64,000 nucleotides of DNA from Apostichopus japonicus (taxonomy: Eukaryota; Echinodermata; Holothuroidea; Aspidochirotida; Stichopodidae). Below are positions 51,025-64,000 of the stretch, one piece after another. The notes beneath the pieces were generated by a model. The model ran no database searches, was not told the DNA's origin, and saw nothing but the letters and a program-made list of their open reading frames with translations. Position 1 is the first letter of the stretch, and the number at the start of each line of letters is the position of its first letter. Position numbers and translations under genes: made by a program. Where the stretch lies: contig NC_092580.1 of NCBI RefSeq assembly GCF_037975245.1, positions 20,818,501 through 20,882,500 of the forward strand, in the 5' to 3' direction.

Positions 51025-54000
51025 CTCAGTGGAATGCGGCAATCTGGGTTGAATTTATTGAGTTGGGTGAGGTGAGGGCTCGGACGTTACGGTAATTGAT
51101 GTTAAACGCAACAGGTCCATTACTTTTTTAGCATTACCAACAGAAACTCCGCCCAAAGCGATACTTATATGCAAAATCGACTACGTACATATACATCAGC
51201 TATGACACACCCTCGCCCCCCCCCCCCCTTCTCCGATTCACGCAGCTGCGTGGACCGTATCCCACACCTGAACTGTGCACTGATCGTTTACTGATATTTG
51301 GCGTGTAAAATTTTCATAAATACCTCCATAGAATATTTTGCAGCTTATAATTTTATGCGTCTTGTCTTCTTACAGAATGTTAAATCAGGTGTCTTGAGTC
51401 CTCTTATTCATAGTAAAAGACCCATAATTATTTATTGGCTAAATTTTATCCTAACTATGAATTTTAAGTGAAAGAAGGTAAAACTCATGGTAATCATTAT
51501 TGGAGGGGAAAGGAGGAGGTGGGGGGGGGGGGGTGACCAGTTTACCTGTAAGTTGCAAATGACGTATGAAACTTTTTGTGATGTCATACATATCCCACGA
51601 GAAATTGTTTATCTAACCGAAGTTTGAATCCAATGAACGCCCGTATATTGGAATGACGGCGAAGAAACCTATACTGTGTGAACTAGCCTATTACCATAGC
51701 AACCATATATTACTGATCCCATTCGGTTATTTATTTGTATATTTTGCAGAGCAGTTGTGGAAATTATATTGTTTTTTAACTACATACCCAACCGCCCACC
51801 TGTCTCCCTGCCAAAACGCCTATACATGTGGTTGTAACAGTAAAACAAATGCACAAACGCACGTAAGTTCGGCATCCGGTTGGATTTGTAAACTTGATGA
51901 ACAAGCTTGAACTTTGTGATCAATTAGAAATCCTTAAATTTAATCAACACATGGAAACTGCTGAAAAGAAACGAATTAACTGGGCTTTTAAACAAACATA
52001 ATAATAATAATTTCATAAACTGGTCCATGAGGTAAACCTGATAGTATATGATTGTATTGTCGGAAACTATTAACCATGTTTTCCGATTTTTCGGTTTGAT
52101 TCAGATTTCAAATTTACCCTTAATGTCCCAACCATGCACTTGTTTTCATTGACACGTTTGGCGCACCATTTAGTTCAGCATAAGTCGTCCACCCTCCGAA
52201 TCGACACATCGCATTGGCCATTGTAACCATTAAAAGAACATCCAATTTCAAATGTCATTCGCAATATAACAAGTACAGTATTACTTCGCTTAGGACTCCC
52301 CCCCCCCCCGCACCCATTACCCCCATCAGCAAGAATGTGACCGTGACTTGGATACCATGCTGCGATCCATTACAAAAACCTTTAACAATTAACCGCTCCC
52401 TCCCCACACCACCCCACCCCTATTAGATCATAGAGGTGATGGGATGCGACAGTTGCAACAAGGCATAGACCCCATTAACTAAATTTCAAATAGTAAAGAG
52501 TGAACTTTCCCCATAGAAATAATACAGTGTCATCGAGACAGAAAATCCTCTGATAAATGACTCGACTCGACCTTATAAAGAAATGACTTCGGGATTTGAC
52601 TGGTTTGATTAATTAAGCCACTCTTTTGTTCTTAATTAGTCACTATTCAGAGAGTGTGGTCTTGGACATCACTGACTATTCGCAGTCTTCAATAGCAAAA
52701 TATATTCTATAAGGCAATCAATGTTTATTTTTTTTCATCTGAATGCTATTATGTTTAAACGTCATCAAGTAAATATTGCTCCCAAATATATGCTAGAAAG
52801 TCCAATAATGGTCACACATGATCAAATATGTACTGCCACTGTAAAAGTATTCGAGGTATTTAACATTCTATTCTAATACTCCCCAATGTTTGGAAATAAT
52901 TTCGAGGATCAGAACATCTATACGAATGTACTTTTAAAAACATCTAGCAGTTAAATGCTAAATTGGGGGTTAATGCTTTTTGTCACTGTGTTTTATAGGC
53001 AACGTGTTATTATTGCTGAGAGAGTTCAATTACATAATACATAGAGAAATGGATAGATAGATAGAGAGTAAATGAAAATGAGAAACCAAGATAAAAGGCT
53101 ATGACTAAGTTTGTCCACCATGATCACGCAGTTAGATCATCTGTTCTTACCTCCATGGTTATATCGAGCAGTCGTGTTATTACCGTAAACAGTTTCATTG
53201 TGATCATGGTCTTAATGTGACCAGATACGTACTGGCGTACTGCTGACTAAGACCACTTAAATATCTGTTCTTTATATTCATACCATGGAGTCTGTTTTTA
53301 CCTCCATGTTCATACACACATCACTCACTGTTGATATCTCCTCAACCTTTGACCTTGATCATGCGTATATATTCCGATGTTAACAACGTTCGGATGGCAT
53401 ATGGTTATAGTCTCGATGTAGGGGGGCTGGGGATAGTGGGGTAGGGGGGACTGGATCGAGTTATTTATTTTCTTGTCTCGGCTCTATCTTGGCTCAAACG
53501 AAGGTATCATGGGCCTCAAAAGAAGAGATACTACTGGAACTATTCAGTACCGTCCTTCGGAAATTACTTGACTCTAAACTACTCCAGACTTAATCGTTTG
53601 GTTGGATATGTATCACTTGTTCCCACTTGAAATCTTGCTATAACTTTATTAGACTGTGACGGTACCATATAGGTTATTGACCTGTATAGGCACTTATCCA
53701 GGAACCGTTGTCCTAGTTAAGTTGATTAACCTAATTCAACGTGCAATAACAAATGAGCAACTTACCACAAAGCAATGAGTTTTGGGTAAATCAAACTCGG
53801 AATTCCTAGAAATTCGCGTCAGACTAATGTAACTGCAAGTTCAACCAATATAGAGGCCTATACCTATATCCTAGTTCAAGGATGGGTATGGATTCGAAGG
53901 GAACGTGAAGAAAGCTGGAATAGGGAAGGGGAAGCCGCGTGGAGAGGGGAGGCAGGGGAGGGGGCAAAAACCTTTACCTTTCTTGTATTGTTTTTTATTC

Positions 54001-54351
54001 TTAAGTGATCAGTGTCCGTTTAAGGTTGGAATGACTCACATGTCACGTTACATAACCTACTTCGGCGTGACTGTAGAACGATTGAAGCCAAACGTCACAT
54101 AATTAGTAAACCATTCGACACCGACGGAACTAAAGATTCAAGTTCTTGAACGTGAAGTATTTTACTCAAACCTGTAGCAATTGTAGAACATCGAATCGAC
54201 ATTATCGGTAACCAGTGTACAAACCGCAGACTGATTCGACTGGACTGTATGGCGCTATAAATAGGACCATACCAATCTTTACTTACCTGAAGAATTGGTA
54301 TATAGCCATCGGAGGCTTAAGGGTGAGCTGGGCGGTGGGGGGGGGGGGTCT
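51025..54351. other. no supported gene
   Basis: AT-rich DNA with C-runs at about 51216 and 52300 and a G-run at 51520. Open frames of 60-85 codons lack recognisable features. Confidence 0.5.
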
Positions 54352-54670
54352 CTAAAGGTTGACAAAGGTCTCACCACACTGGAGCTTAGTCGGTTACGTG
54401 GTGACTTGATTCAGGTGTTCAAGATTGTTTATGGTTTTGACAATTTATCCTTCACTGCATGACTTTTTCAGGTTTGCTAATATAGTAGTTGTACCAGAGG
54501 TCATTGTCTTAAACTCCATAAGTTACAAAGTAATATTCGGCATAACTTTTTTCTATAATAACGTCGTGAATGAATGGAACGGTTTGCCTGAGAAAGTTGT
54601 AGTTGCAAGTAGTGTGAATGGGTTTAAGAATGCTTTGGACAAGCACTTGAAGCATTGTCATCGGGTCTGA
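54352..54670 (+). pseudogene. 3'-terminal LINE reverse transcriptase remnant
   Basis: The first frame reads GLTTLELSRLRGDLIQVFKI. After a frameshift a second frame reads FFYNNVVNEWNGLPEKVV and ASSVNGFKNALDKHLKH, then a stop at 54668-54670. Both blocks are typical of the C-terminal end of non-LTR retrotransposon ORF2 ('R.RGDLI..FKI', 'FF..RVVN.WN.LP..VV.A.S...FK..LD'). A G-run precedes it and the upstream RT core is absent. Confidence 0.8.
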
Positions 54671-56239
54671 TTTTTTGGGGTCTGCGGGTTTTTTTCCTCT
54701 CCCATATGGTCCTTGATTGTCCCTCCTGATCCTTTTTTATTCTACTAAACTAAACTTATCGACTAGGTGCACCGTTTACAAATGGGTGCATGTTGCATGA
54801 GTAGGAGGATGAAGGAGACAGGGTGTCTGTTTGATTTTATAAGCTACTACCCAAATAAGATACGAATTCAGAGGTATAAGGTATTCAGTTATCATGCTTC
54901 CTTCTACCCATGTCGTCTCTACAAGATGTCGACTTGTCAAGATCAATTATTTCAAGATTCACAGACTTCTATCAATCTTTAAGTTAAATAAACATTTTGT
55001 CATGAAGTCGGATTCTTTCAAAAGGATCATCTAACTACATCTACACCTAAGCTTTCAAGGCTTGCCAGGACAACAGAATGGAGGCTTATCATAACTAATC
55101 ATAACATGACTTTATCATATTCCGAAAAAAATCGCTTAAGTCGAGATAATTCATCTTGGCAGCTAGAGCGTTTTTCATCTCAATCTAAACATCGTTTATG
55201 TTTGCCTTCTGTTCGTTGTATAATGTAATTCAAAGGGCTTAAAAGACGTGTTAGTAAGGTCAGTCCAAGAATAAGAAATGCGCAATGCAAGGTATCATGA
55301 ATGTGATAGCAGTGTGTAACGTACAAAATGACGACTGTAGGTAGAGTTTTCGTTTTCGATATGTCAAAGTCTAACACAAAAGAAAAAAAAAATGCACGTA
55401 TACCATTTTGCGATTTTGTTTTTGAAATATGTGCATAGGCTCCTATAGTAAAGCATTGAACTAGTTATATAAATTTATAAATTGAAATGTGATACGGTAT
55501 AGGCCTTCTCCTTCGGTTACGTCAGATATGTGCAAAACTTGCTTTTTGAAGTGGATGGGTGGAGGTTGGAAGGTGGGATGCGGTGTGTGTTGCGAGCTAC
55601 CTTTATTACTTAGTTCAACTTTTCAGAGTTATCATATCTCCAAGTATGTCTCTATGGTGATCCCATCATGCATTGCAACTCGTATCAACTCATCGCCGAT
55701 CACGACAGACAGATTGACAAAATTACGTCCTGTTGATGAGTAGATCCAAGTATATTGTTTATTTTCTCAATGACCTGTTACTACAGACAAAACAAATCCA
55801 GACTTCCCGTAGAAAGCTAGATTTTTTAGATTTACAAAAACAGGTTGATGTTGATATCATCTTGACTCATATAACACGTCTTTTCAGAGGGGAAGTAATT
55901 GTCTCCATAAGACCAATTATGACATTCGCTGGCCAACTTAAAATTAGGTTATGCTCCGACCTTAATAAATGACTTATCATGCGATCAAGGTTATTATAAG
56001 CACCTGATGTTTAGTTCAAATGTATAAGTTTTATACATGTTATAGTTATAGGAGGTTTGACCCGACAGTAAGCTTATAATTACGGGGGAGGACCAACAGG
56101 ACCCTTACGCTCTTCACCCCGACAGCACTTCTCCACTCCATCACTCCCTTAACACAATCAGCACCATCAAATTCAGGTTAAGTTCTTTGTCTGGACCCAG
56201 TTGAAGTTTAGTCCTCTAGGTGACTGTTATAAACAAGTG

Positions 56240-56725
56240 TGGCCGATGGAGTAAGAAATGGAATAGGGAATTGAATGGGGACACTAAAGTGTGGATTGAG
56301 TTAGGAATGGAGTGGGAAAAGAGGTGGGCAAAATAGTGGGGGTGAAGTGGGGGGAATGGAGTGGGGGAGGAGTAGGGAATAAAGTGTGTGTGGGGGGAGG
56401 GGTAGAAGTAAGGAATGAAGTGTAGGGAAATTAGGGGGTATGAAGTGGGAAATGGAGTTGGGAGGAGTAGTGAATCAAGTGTAGGAGTGAGGAATAAAGT
56501 GTAGGGAAATAAGTGGGGGTTGAAGTGGGGAATGGAGTGGGAGGAGTAGGGAATTCAGTGCAGGATGAAGTGAGGAATGGAGTGTGGAGGAGTAGGGAAT
56601 AAAGTGTGGGGGGTTAGGGAATGAAGTGGGAAATGAGGTAAGGGAATGACGTGGGAAATAATGCGGAGAATAAGATTGGGATGATGCATGTGGGGAATGA
56701 AGTAAGCAATGGAGTGGGGGAATAG
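56240..56725 (+). repeat. purine-rich degenerate minisatellite
   Basis: Repeats of gggaatgaagtgggg, ggaggagtagggaat and close variants fill nearly 500 bp with almost no C on the + strand. The opposite-strand ORF (His/Pro/Ser/Leu-rich) follows from the repeat and is not a gene. Confidence 0.8.
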
Positions 56726-57374
56726 TCACTTACAGATATTTCGGCTGGTTGAGATTTCCATCCAGTTAGTATATTCAGGCTCGTTTGTAAAATTTAACCT
56801 AAATAGGGCATCATTAAATAACCATTTTGGAATGCAAAAGTCATAAATAGTTGACCTAACAACCCGGCGTCTACGTTTTGTTATGGAAATGGTTATACAT
56901 GGCTTTATGATCATATCAACTTTCACTATGACTCATAACAGACAGACATTGTTCACTCCCAAGTTCCATCTACTAGAAAGTAGGCTCCCAAGATTAGTTG
57001 ATTCCGTATCCTGCACTGTGTTTATTATATACCCACCCCCACGCAGAAGCAATATTTATTTGAACTTATCTTCCTGTTATGATTCCGCTCGTAGGGAATA
57101 GAAACCAATTCATTGCATAATAAGTCTGATAAAACGATACTTTGAACCTTGGATACTTAAAGCTGCCACGGTACTCGAAAAGCAATTACCGTCTGCTACT
57201 CTTGCCAAATCAACAACAAACAAACAGACATACTCACATAACAGTAACAGGACAGATTACCTACACATTGCTTTAACCATCTGTTTATAGCTCCATGCTT
57301 TAACTAATAGTGACTACGATTAAGGGAAGAAAACTTTAAAGCAGTCGGTTGCGTGGACTAAATTTACATAACCT

Positions 57375-57825
57375 TAATTGCAATTCGCAACACAGTGACT
57401 GAAATCAGTTATATCTAGATATTCGGATCATATAGTCACTGGAATCAGTAGGTCTATATACATCAAGTTCACAACACGCATAATCGACGAAAATCATATA
57501 CGCCTATATAGAGCAATCAGCAATATAGTCACTGAAAATCATTATAAAGCAATTCGCAGCATAACCGCTAAAATCACTATGTGAGGTATTACACACATTG
57601 TCAATGATATTCACAGGATAGTCACTGAAATAATTACATATAACTGTTCACAGCATACCGGTATACGTGATTGTCGATGAAATCATAAATCGATAGCAAT
57701 TAGCAACAAAGCCTTTAAAGTCATTAAACAACTACAATTCGCAACAATCTACACTAAATCCATATTATTTGAAATATTTATATAGTAATCAGTAGCAAAG
57801 TCAAGTTGAAATCATTTCTCTAGCC
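57375..57825 (+). repeat. degenerate tandem repeat, ~45-70-bp period
   Basis: Recurring words caattcgcaaca, atagtcactgaaatca and atcattat appear about eight times in 450 bp (for example 57380, 57435, 57520, 57620). Too diverged for an exact unit by eye. Confidence 0.6.
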
Positions 57826-60800
57826 GGTATGACAGATTTTTCTGTGACGCAACCGGTATAGCTCCATGGCTAAACTTAGTGACCAAATCGGGTGAAACAA
57901 AACTGCACGAGATACGAATTGGCTGTTATTTTATGACAATTGACCCTGATTATGAGTATGAATTGTGTGGGTTTGCGATTCGTTGAGTTGGGGGGGGGGG
58001 GTGTCTTATTGATGACCATGAAAGAGTAAAAAACGTGGTAAAATAATCTTCTATCGACGCGCATTGACCTATATACAACCTTGGTCGGGGCTGAGCAGCA
58101 TGAATATGATTGAAATGAATGTAAGCTTTGGGGAAATTTTACTACTATTTCTCCTAAATTGGTAGACCATTAAAAACAATAGGCCAAACAACTGTTTGGC
58201 CGAGCCTTTAATTTTCTCCCGGCTAATATAAATCGAAAATCGCCAAATTTGTCAATTTTGGCGTATAAAACGCCAAGCTGGCAACACTGTCACAAACCAC
58301 ATTTTGAATAATACGTACTATTAAGGTTTTTGTAAAAATAGCTTCATCAGAAGCTGCTTCAGAAGCTGCAACAGAAGATGTTGAAGCTGCTTAAACTAGG
58401 CTGTGAGCCTAGCATGTGGGCTACCATCACATAGCTAGGCTGTATGGTATAGACATTGGAGTTGTAGTTCAGATGACTTTACAGAACTAGACCAACAGAT
58501 GACAACTAAAAAAAACCTCAAAATGTAATTATCTAGAACCCTAAATTGTGGCCCGACAACTCAACAGGATACCATTACATAAATAATCTCAGTAGCAGTA
58601 TCGTAAGAACCTCGTAACCAATGAATTACTGTAGGGCACGGAAACATTTCAGCTTGGCTAGAGGCCTACGGTATGATCGGTGCGGCGCTATCATCCCCGA
58701 CATATTATCACGGAACATCGGTCACAATAATACTTTGTGAAGTTATTTATCAATCGAAATAACAGAAGTGTCAATTACCCAAACAGTATACAATCTAGGC
58801 TATCAGATACACCATAAGAACTACCATAGCCTGAGAAACATCGAGATCTCGGATGGGGTCAGCAATTTGGCAGGGTGCCACCAGTTAGGTTGGTTCCTTG
58901 CCAAAATTCATTCCTATAGGCCGGTGACATTTTTCAGTGGACATTTTGGCTCAGATTAGCTTTACAACATACAACGCATTTAAGAAGCACATCGAAATAT
59001 AAACTTTTATAAAAAAAGTGATACTTGTGATAACCGTCGAGTCTCCTCACCCGCCCAAACATTTGAGTAAAGTCTTGTTCCATCACGGTTTGGGAGAGAG
59101 TTAGACATTACTTCAAATGTCAATGTGTGATGTCACAGTAACATTAACAGATAAAATCTTTTACTTTCTTTTGCTTTTTCTTGTTATATATTTATGGTGA
59201 AAGTAACCAGTAACTGACATTAATGGCAGTATTAGATTAATGCTTCAAACTTCCGTCACATTGGACCCCCCCCCCCCCCACGATTGGTTTGGGTAGGTGC
59301 ATGAACCTTTATGGAGGGACCAGAGGCGAAACAAAGAGCCTCGCTGTAGTTTTGAGGGCTGTGGGTTCCCTCCCCGACAAAAATATAAATTAAAACTTAT
59401 GACGTCAAATGCTGCATTCTGGAACATATTTAGACTATGAAGTAGGTCTATACATATACAGTAGCTCTAAACGCAAGATTGTTCTAATAAATACTTTGTG
59501 TGAGTTTAATAAAACTGAGGCGGGGTGGGTTGGTGGCTGCACACCTGTAGTAGTGGTCTAATTCTACCCCGGCGTAAGGCAAATAATCCGCCTGAACCAT
59601 TTCCCCCGACTGACGATGGGAGGTGTGGGGAAGGGGATATGCGGGGTCTAGGTCTTCGCAGCTCCCCTGTGCGCACGCCACTGCTCACCAACACAATCAC
59701 GCATCTCTTTATGGCTACAGTCTCGATGTAAGGGGAGCAGCGATTGGGAGTGGATCAACAAGTTGTTTGGTCCATACTTACGCATGTTTATCCGTGCAGG
59801 CACTTTCTTGGGTGACTATTCCTAAATATTATTTCTTTATATCCCTGCTTCCTGTTATACACCAGGACTTGTCCTAGCGTGTTACATTTTTTAAAATCAA
59901 ATGTGTCTCTTGTGATACCTCCTGTGGTGTGTTATCAGATGAAAGACATTGGAAACGAGATCTTGCGAGGTTATGAAAGGTCACACGCTCGTAATGACAA
60001 TATCAGACCTGATCGTGTGTTCACATAAACTATAGTCATGGTGAAGAACACTGAGCCTTGTCTCATGTTGTTATGTTCTTAAAGTGGTAGTGTAGTCAGT
60101 CATATCTACATTTACTGCATGTTTTGTCAAGTTTGAAGGGGAAAATAAATTGCAATATAGCTTCTTATATCGTATAACACTTGAAAGTCTTCCTTGCTAA
60201 ACATAAGCTACTTCGTTCTGCTGTAACTCCTCAGTCGTTAGCAGTCCCACGGCAAACTGGCTGTACAAAGGTTAGCGATCTAGACGACTGAGGAGATTTC
60301 TTCCATGTGTTACTATTTATTGTGAGAAGGGGGAGGGGGGGGGTAGGAAGGGGAGGTCGAGGGCTAAGATGATATGTCGTCCAGGGTAGGGGTTGGGTAG
60401 GTGTAGCACCTTTCCTTGGAGAAATTTGGTAAATGGAGATCAAAACGGTAGGCTACTATATTTTGCAACCAGTTCATCTCTAAAAATGTTCAATATCTCT
60501 TTATCGTCTCAAACTTTCTCATTACAATATTACTTATACCGGACCAAACCTTTGTAATTGTATTTCTGATAATTTAAAACACCATGGTAGCAATTCTACG
60601 AAGAATAAGATAAAATGTTACTTAATCAACTAGCCAATATTCTCGCGATTTATGTTTCCATTCAAGGTACACACCTTTTTGCGTTTGTGTTCATCTATTC
60701 TTCTTGCTGTGTTTTGTATTGTTTTGATAATAATACTTTACATAATTCTTTCTATGTAATGGAGAGCCTACGTTTACAAGCTTTGCTTAGCTTGCTGTGT

Positions 60801-63561
60801 GTTCCTCCAAAGCTTGTTCACTTTGGTATTGTGTATTTGATTTCAATTTTGTTACAACATAATATGCTTAAATGTTACGAAATCGAACTTTTGAAAAATG
60901 TGGAAGATTTTTCGACTGTTTATGCGAAAGCCCACCAGAAATATATGTGGTTCGCCCCTTGCCTGCAATGTTAACATCCCATTGATGGCCAATAAATGGG
61001 AAAAGGGAGGGGCGCCCCGCGGGGCTGCCGAGATTATTCATTGGGGAGGAGACCAGACGAAACGTGTAATTTGAATTTCAGATGTGAAACCATTATTAGA
61101 ATACCTCATTCCGAGCACAGAGAAGACATGAATGTATGTAATTACATTTTATTTCCTCTGTGAAAAACGTGTCAGTTTTTATTTGTCCCTTTTTTCCCTC
61201 TTGCTTTGACATAACCTCAATTAACAGCATTCCCTTAACATCTGAGATTTTATTAAAACTCATTCTTTCAGTCACTGTCAGGAAAAGGTAACATGATCAA
61301 AATATCTCACCAAACACAGTAAAAGAGTAATCCAAGACAAAATAAAATGATTGTGTACAACTGAAATTTATTTAATATCGAATATCTGCACCTAGAGCAT
61401 AATGTAATCAACCAACCTAAGTCTTCCCTTAGACTTGTGCTTCAATCTATTAGTCCATCGACATACCCTGGATTTCAAGTAAACCGAGCGTTCTTCTTCA
61501 AAATATAATTTCACTTGGACAACTTCGGAGTCTAGATTATGGTTGCTATGGAGTGTTTCACTAAATACAATAGTTTCCATTTCTTCTGATTATTCTATCA
61601 GATCTGTGGAAGTATTTACTAGCGGAAATCTCCAGCTGTGTTTACTCTCATGTTCCCTATGTAATAACTTATTAAGGGGATTTACAGTTCATCTGTCTTG
61701 GCCCTTAATTCAGCCAACAAGATTGTCTTGATAAACTTAACACTTTCCTGCAGGTTCTTGTCAAATTATTGAAAGACTTTGCAGGCAAAAAACTGACAAA
61801 TAAATGATCACCTCTGTGAAGTAACATGATTTTTGGCTTGCAATACCAGACATGTCAAAATTTTGAAAATGTATGCAAAACATTGCTTTTTCCCCCTAAC
61901 ATGTCTTGGAGAAATTCTAATTCACTGTCTAATCTAAAACTCAAATAAAGAGAATCAAGAGAAAAAAAGGTTCGGAAACATTTTCAACATCTCGCGTTAC
62001 TATCGCATCACAAGTTGAACAAAGCCCTTCTCTGATATTACTTTGAAATCATGATATTTCCTGTGTAGAACATCAATTTTCTTATAATTTTAGTGAAAAT
62101 TTTGGATGACACACACCAGCTTTTTGGCAATCACATAATGTGAGGTTTATAGTTGGGATTGCTTCGCATTTCAGAACGAGAGGTAGATATCGACTTCTCC
62201 CGACGGTTAATTGCACCGATTCTTGTTTGCAATGTGAATGTCAGCGCGGATGTTTAATACATCAAGCAAATGTTACTTTACATGAGAAACAATATTTTCT
62301 ACCAGCTTTTAATGCTTTCACAGTATTAAATGTACCTAAGCCTAGCCTTTAATTTGCATACAAAGTTGTTATGATGATCAAATATGTTAGGCTACTACCA
62401 GCTGCATGCACCATTGTAAAGTTAGAGACAACATTCATACAGTACAATGTACAGTGGTCACTTGATTGACAAGACAACATCGTTGTTGTTAGAGTGAATG
62501 AAGGCGGTGACAACTGATGCAAGGAAAGCTAGTATCTGGAAGGGTTTTGGTTTCAAGCCTCGGCTGGTAAAGTAAGATTGGTTTTTCACTCAGGAGAAAT
62601 CTAATGGTTTGCCCATCGGACATAGTCTAACAAATGGTGAAACATCATCCAATGTGAGCCAAAACTGTAAATTGCATAGCAACGTGATGTGAAGTGTAAG
62701 TTACAGAAGACGTTCTACTATCTCCATGTGGCTGCAATGAATTGTAAAAATGATTGCTTTCCTTATTGATATCTCAGCTCTGCTGTAGATTTCAAGTTTG
62801 TAGCATTTTACTTTATGAAATGTAAACCAGCAGCTTTAAGGTTACCAATGTCACATATCAAAGTTTTCAACACACAGTACACTTTGATGAGAGACTGACA
62901 GATCTATCCCAGTGATGAAAATTAATCTAACACACAATGTGCAATGAGTAATACCCACAGGGGTGTTTACATTCAATATAGCCACATGTCGAAGGTTCAG
63001 GCAGTGTTGTTGTTTAGAATTTCACCATATGAACGGAGTCTCACACAAAGCTAAATGTGGATTTCAGCCTGAGATTATATCTAATAACAGATATAATCTT
63101 AATGGAAAAATATCTCCAAAAAAGATCCTTAAATCACAAAATACAAACAGATTTACTCTTCTTCTTCTTTGCATGTGATGTAAATTGTACAGCTTGGTAG
63201 AGTATCATAATGTATCATCTTTATTGCAGTTTCTCATTTCGATAAATCTTTGAGAAGAAATCTCAAATAAAGATTTTGATCTATAGTGTTCTTGGTCTTT
63301 GCCATTCACTTTCAAACTGATCATTTTATATAAAAGTCCCCCCCCCCCCATTCTTTTCCAGTGTAAATAATTATCTTTATAAAGATGTCTATTCCTGAAT
63401 AATGTAAAAATTAAATTTTCTAGCTAAAAGCATATCTTACCTGGAACTGACAAAAAACAACAGAGTTTCTGACTGATCAAAATTCAATAAACAGAGAGCA
63501 AACCTTGATTAATGTTGCCACTCAGTTTATACGGTAAACTATTTCAGTATGCTAAAAGACC
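57826..63561. other. no supported gene
   Basis: Apart from the 59.3-59.7 kb MITE, this holds a short hairpin at 58182-58201, short cagaagctg repeats at 58345-58395, and G-runs. The AT-rich DNA from 60.5 to 63.5 kb has no exon I can support. The 119-codon ORF at 60615 looks like chance. Confidence 0.5.
59260..59683 (-). mobile_element. hAT-like MITE copy, inverted orientation
   Basis: Read on the - strand it starts CAGTGGCGTGCGCACAGG at 59683 and contains atcgtcagtcggggg, cttgcgttta and catagtctaaatatg, as in the 28527 element. The far end, near a 13-14-bp C-run at about 59266, is not defined. Confidence 0.5.
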
Positions 63562-63838
63562 CAGTGTTTCCATATTTTCTTGAAAATAAAATTCCATGAC
63601 TTTTCCATGAACAAATCAAGACATTCCATGACCTCTGTCATAGCAAATGTATGTATCATAGCATGTTTTTGCTTGGGGGGGGTGGGAGGAATGACTAGAG
63701 TAGAAATAATGTATGACAATTGATCCTTTTTTTAAATAACTTTGACATTTACTCATTTTCATGATATTCCAGGCCTGCAGATTGAATTTTAAATTTCCCA
63801 CAACTATTCCAGGTCCTTCCATGATGGTGCAAACCCTG
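63562..63838. mobile_element. putative hAT-like MITE
   Basis: Ends CAGTGTTTCC and (inverted) CAGGGTTTGC are alike at 8 of 10 positions and of hAT type. The interior has repeated ttccatgac words (ccatgacttttccatgaa, cattccatgacctct). No target duplication was seen. Confidence 0.35.
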
Positions 63839-64000
63839 TACAATGTTACCCATCCAAGTATTCGCTCTATTACATGAATCCATGTTATTTTTCTCCATCA
63901 AATAAAAAGCATTGTCTAGAGAAAAAAATTCCAGTTTACTGCTAAGCCGTTGAACTGACAGAAATGTCCGCTCTCTATGAAGCACGCATGTCCATTACCA

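Noticed and set aside
55489-55743. 84-codon Cys-containing ORF on the + strand
   Set aside because: No signal peptide, splice context or recognisable cysteine pattern.
60615-60974. 119-codon hydrophobic ORF on the + strand
   Set aside because: T-rich sequence gives Phe/Leu/Cys-rich translation; no domain or start context supports it.

Overview
The window is eukaryotic nuclear DNA from an animal, most likely an echinoderm. It is AT-rich, with small exons bounded by GT-AG introns, long (TA)n microsatellites, many poly-G/poly-C runs and several short non-autonomous DNA transposons. A holothurian (sea cucumber) would fit the small TIMP-like gene, but that is inference: no taxon marker is present.

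Two genes can be built exon by exon. (1) On the + strand, about 27.26-39.72 kb, a complete 11-exon Wiskott-Aldrich syndrome protein (WASP/N-WASP) gene encodes 491 residues: WH1, a lysine-rich basic region, a perfect CRIB/GTPase-binding motif, a long polyproline region, one WH2, a central helix and an acidic tail ending in E-W-D-D. This is the actin nucleation-promoting factor that links Cdc42 and PIP2 to the Arp2/3 complex. (2) On the - strand, about 46.17-49.9 kb, a gene with one non-coding and three coding exons encodes a 185-residue secreted protein. Its signal peptide is followed by the six-cysteine pattern of the TIMP inhibitory (netrin-like) domain, and there is no C-terminal TIMP domain. 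It has a TATA box and a consensus CRE upstream. The two genes converge on a gene-poor 40-46 kb region.

A third, unrecognised - strand gene is suggested at 2.2-3.6 kb by three small phase-compatible exons. Two are 66-bp duplicates of each other and differ mostly at synonymous or conservative positions. A TATA-preceded exon-like island at 11.16-11.6 kb could be a 5' exon on that strand.

Mobile and repeat DNA: a hAT-type MITE with an exact 8-bp target duplication and internal 138-bp tandem repeats (4.7-5.35 kb); further hAT-like MITEs, including copies inside WASP introns, in its 3' UTR and in a TIMP intron; LINE reverse-transcriptase remnants; a tRNA-like SINE head; and, in WASP intron 5, a decayed LINE present as a near-identical ~830-bp inverted duplication around a 555-bp spacer. 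That last structure is the most striking in the window. The remaining stretches (5.4-11 kb, 11.6-27 kb, 51-64 kb) hold simple repeats and degenerate tandem arrays, and no coding exon I can support.
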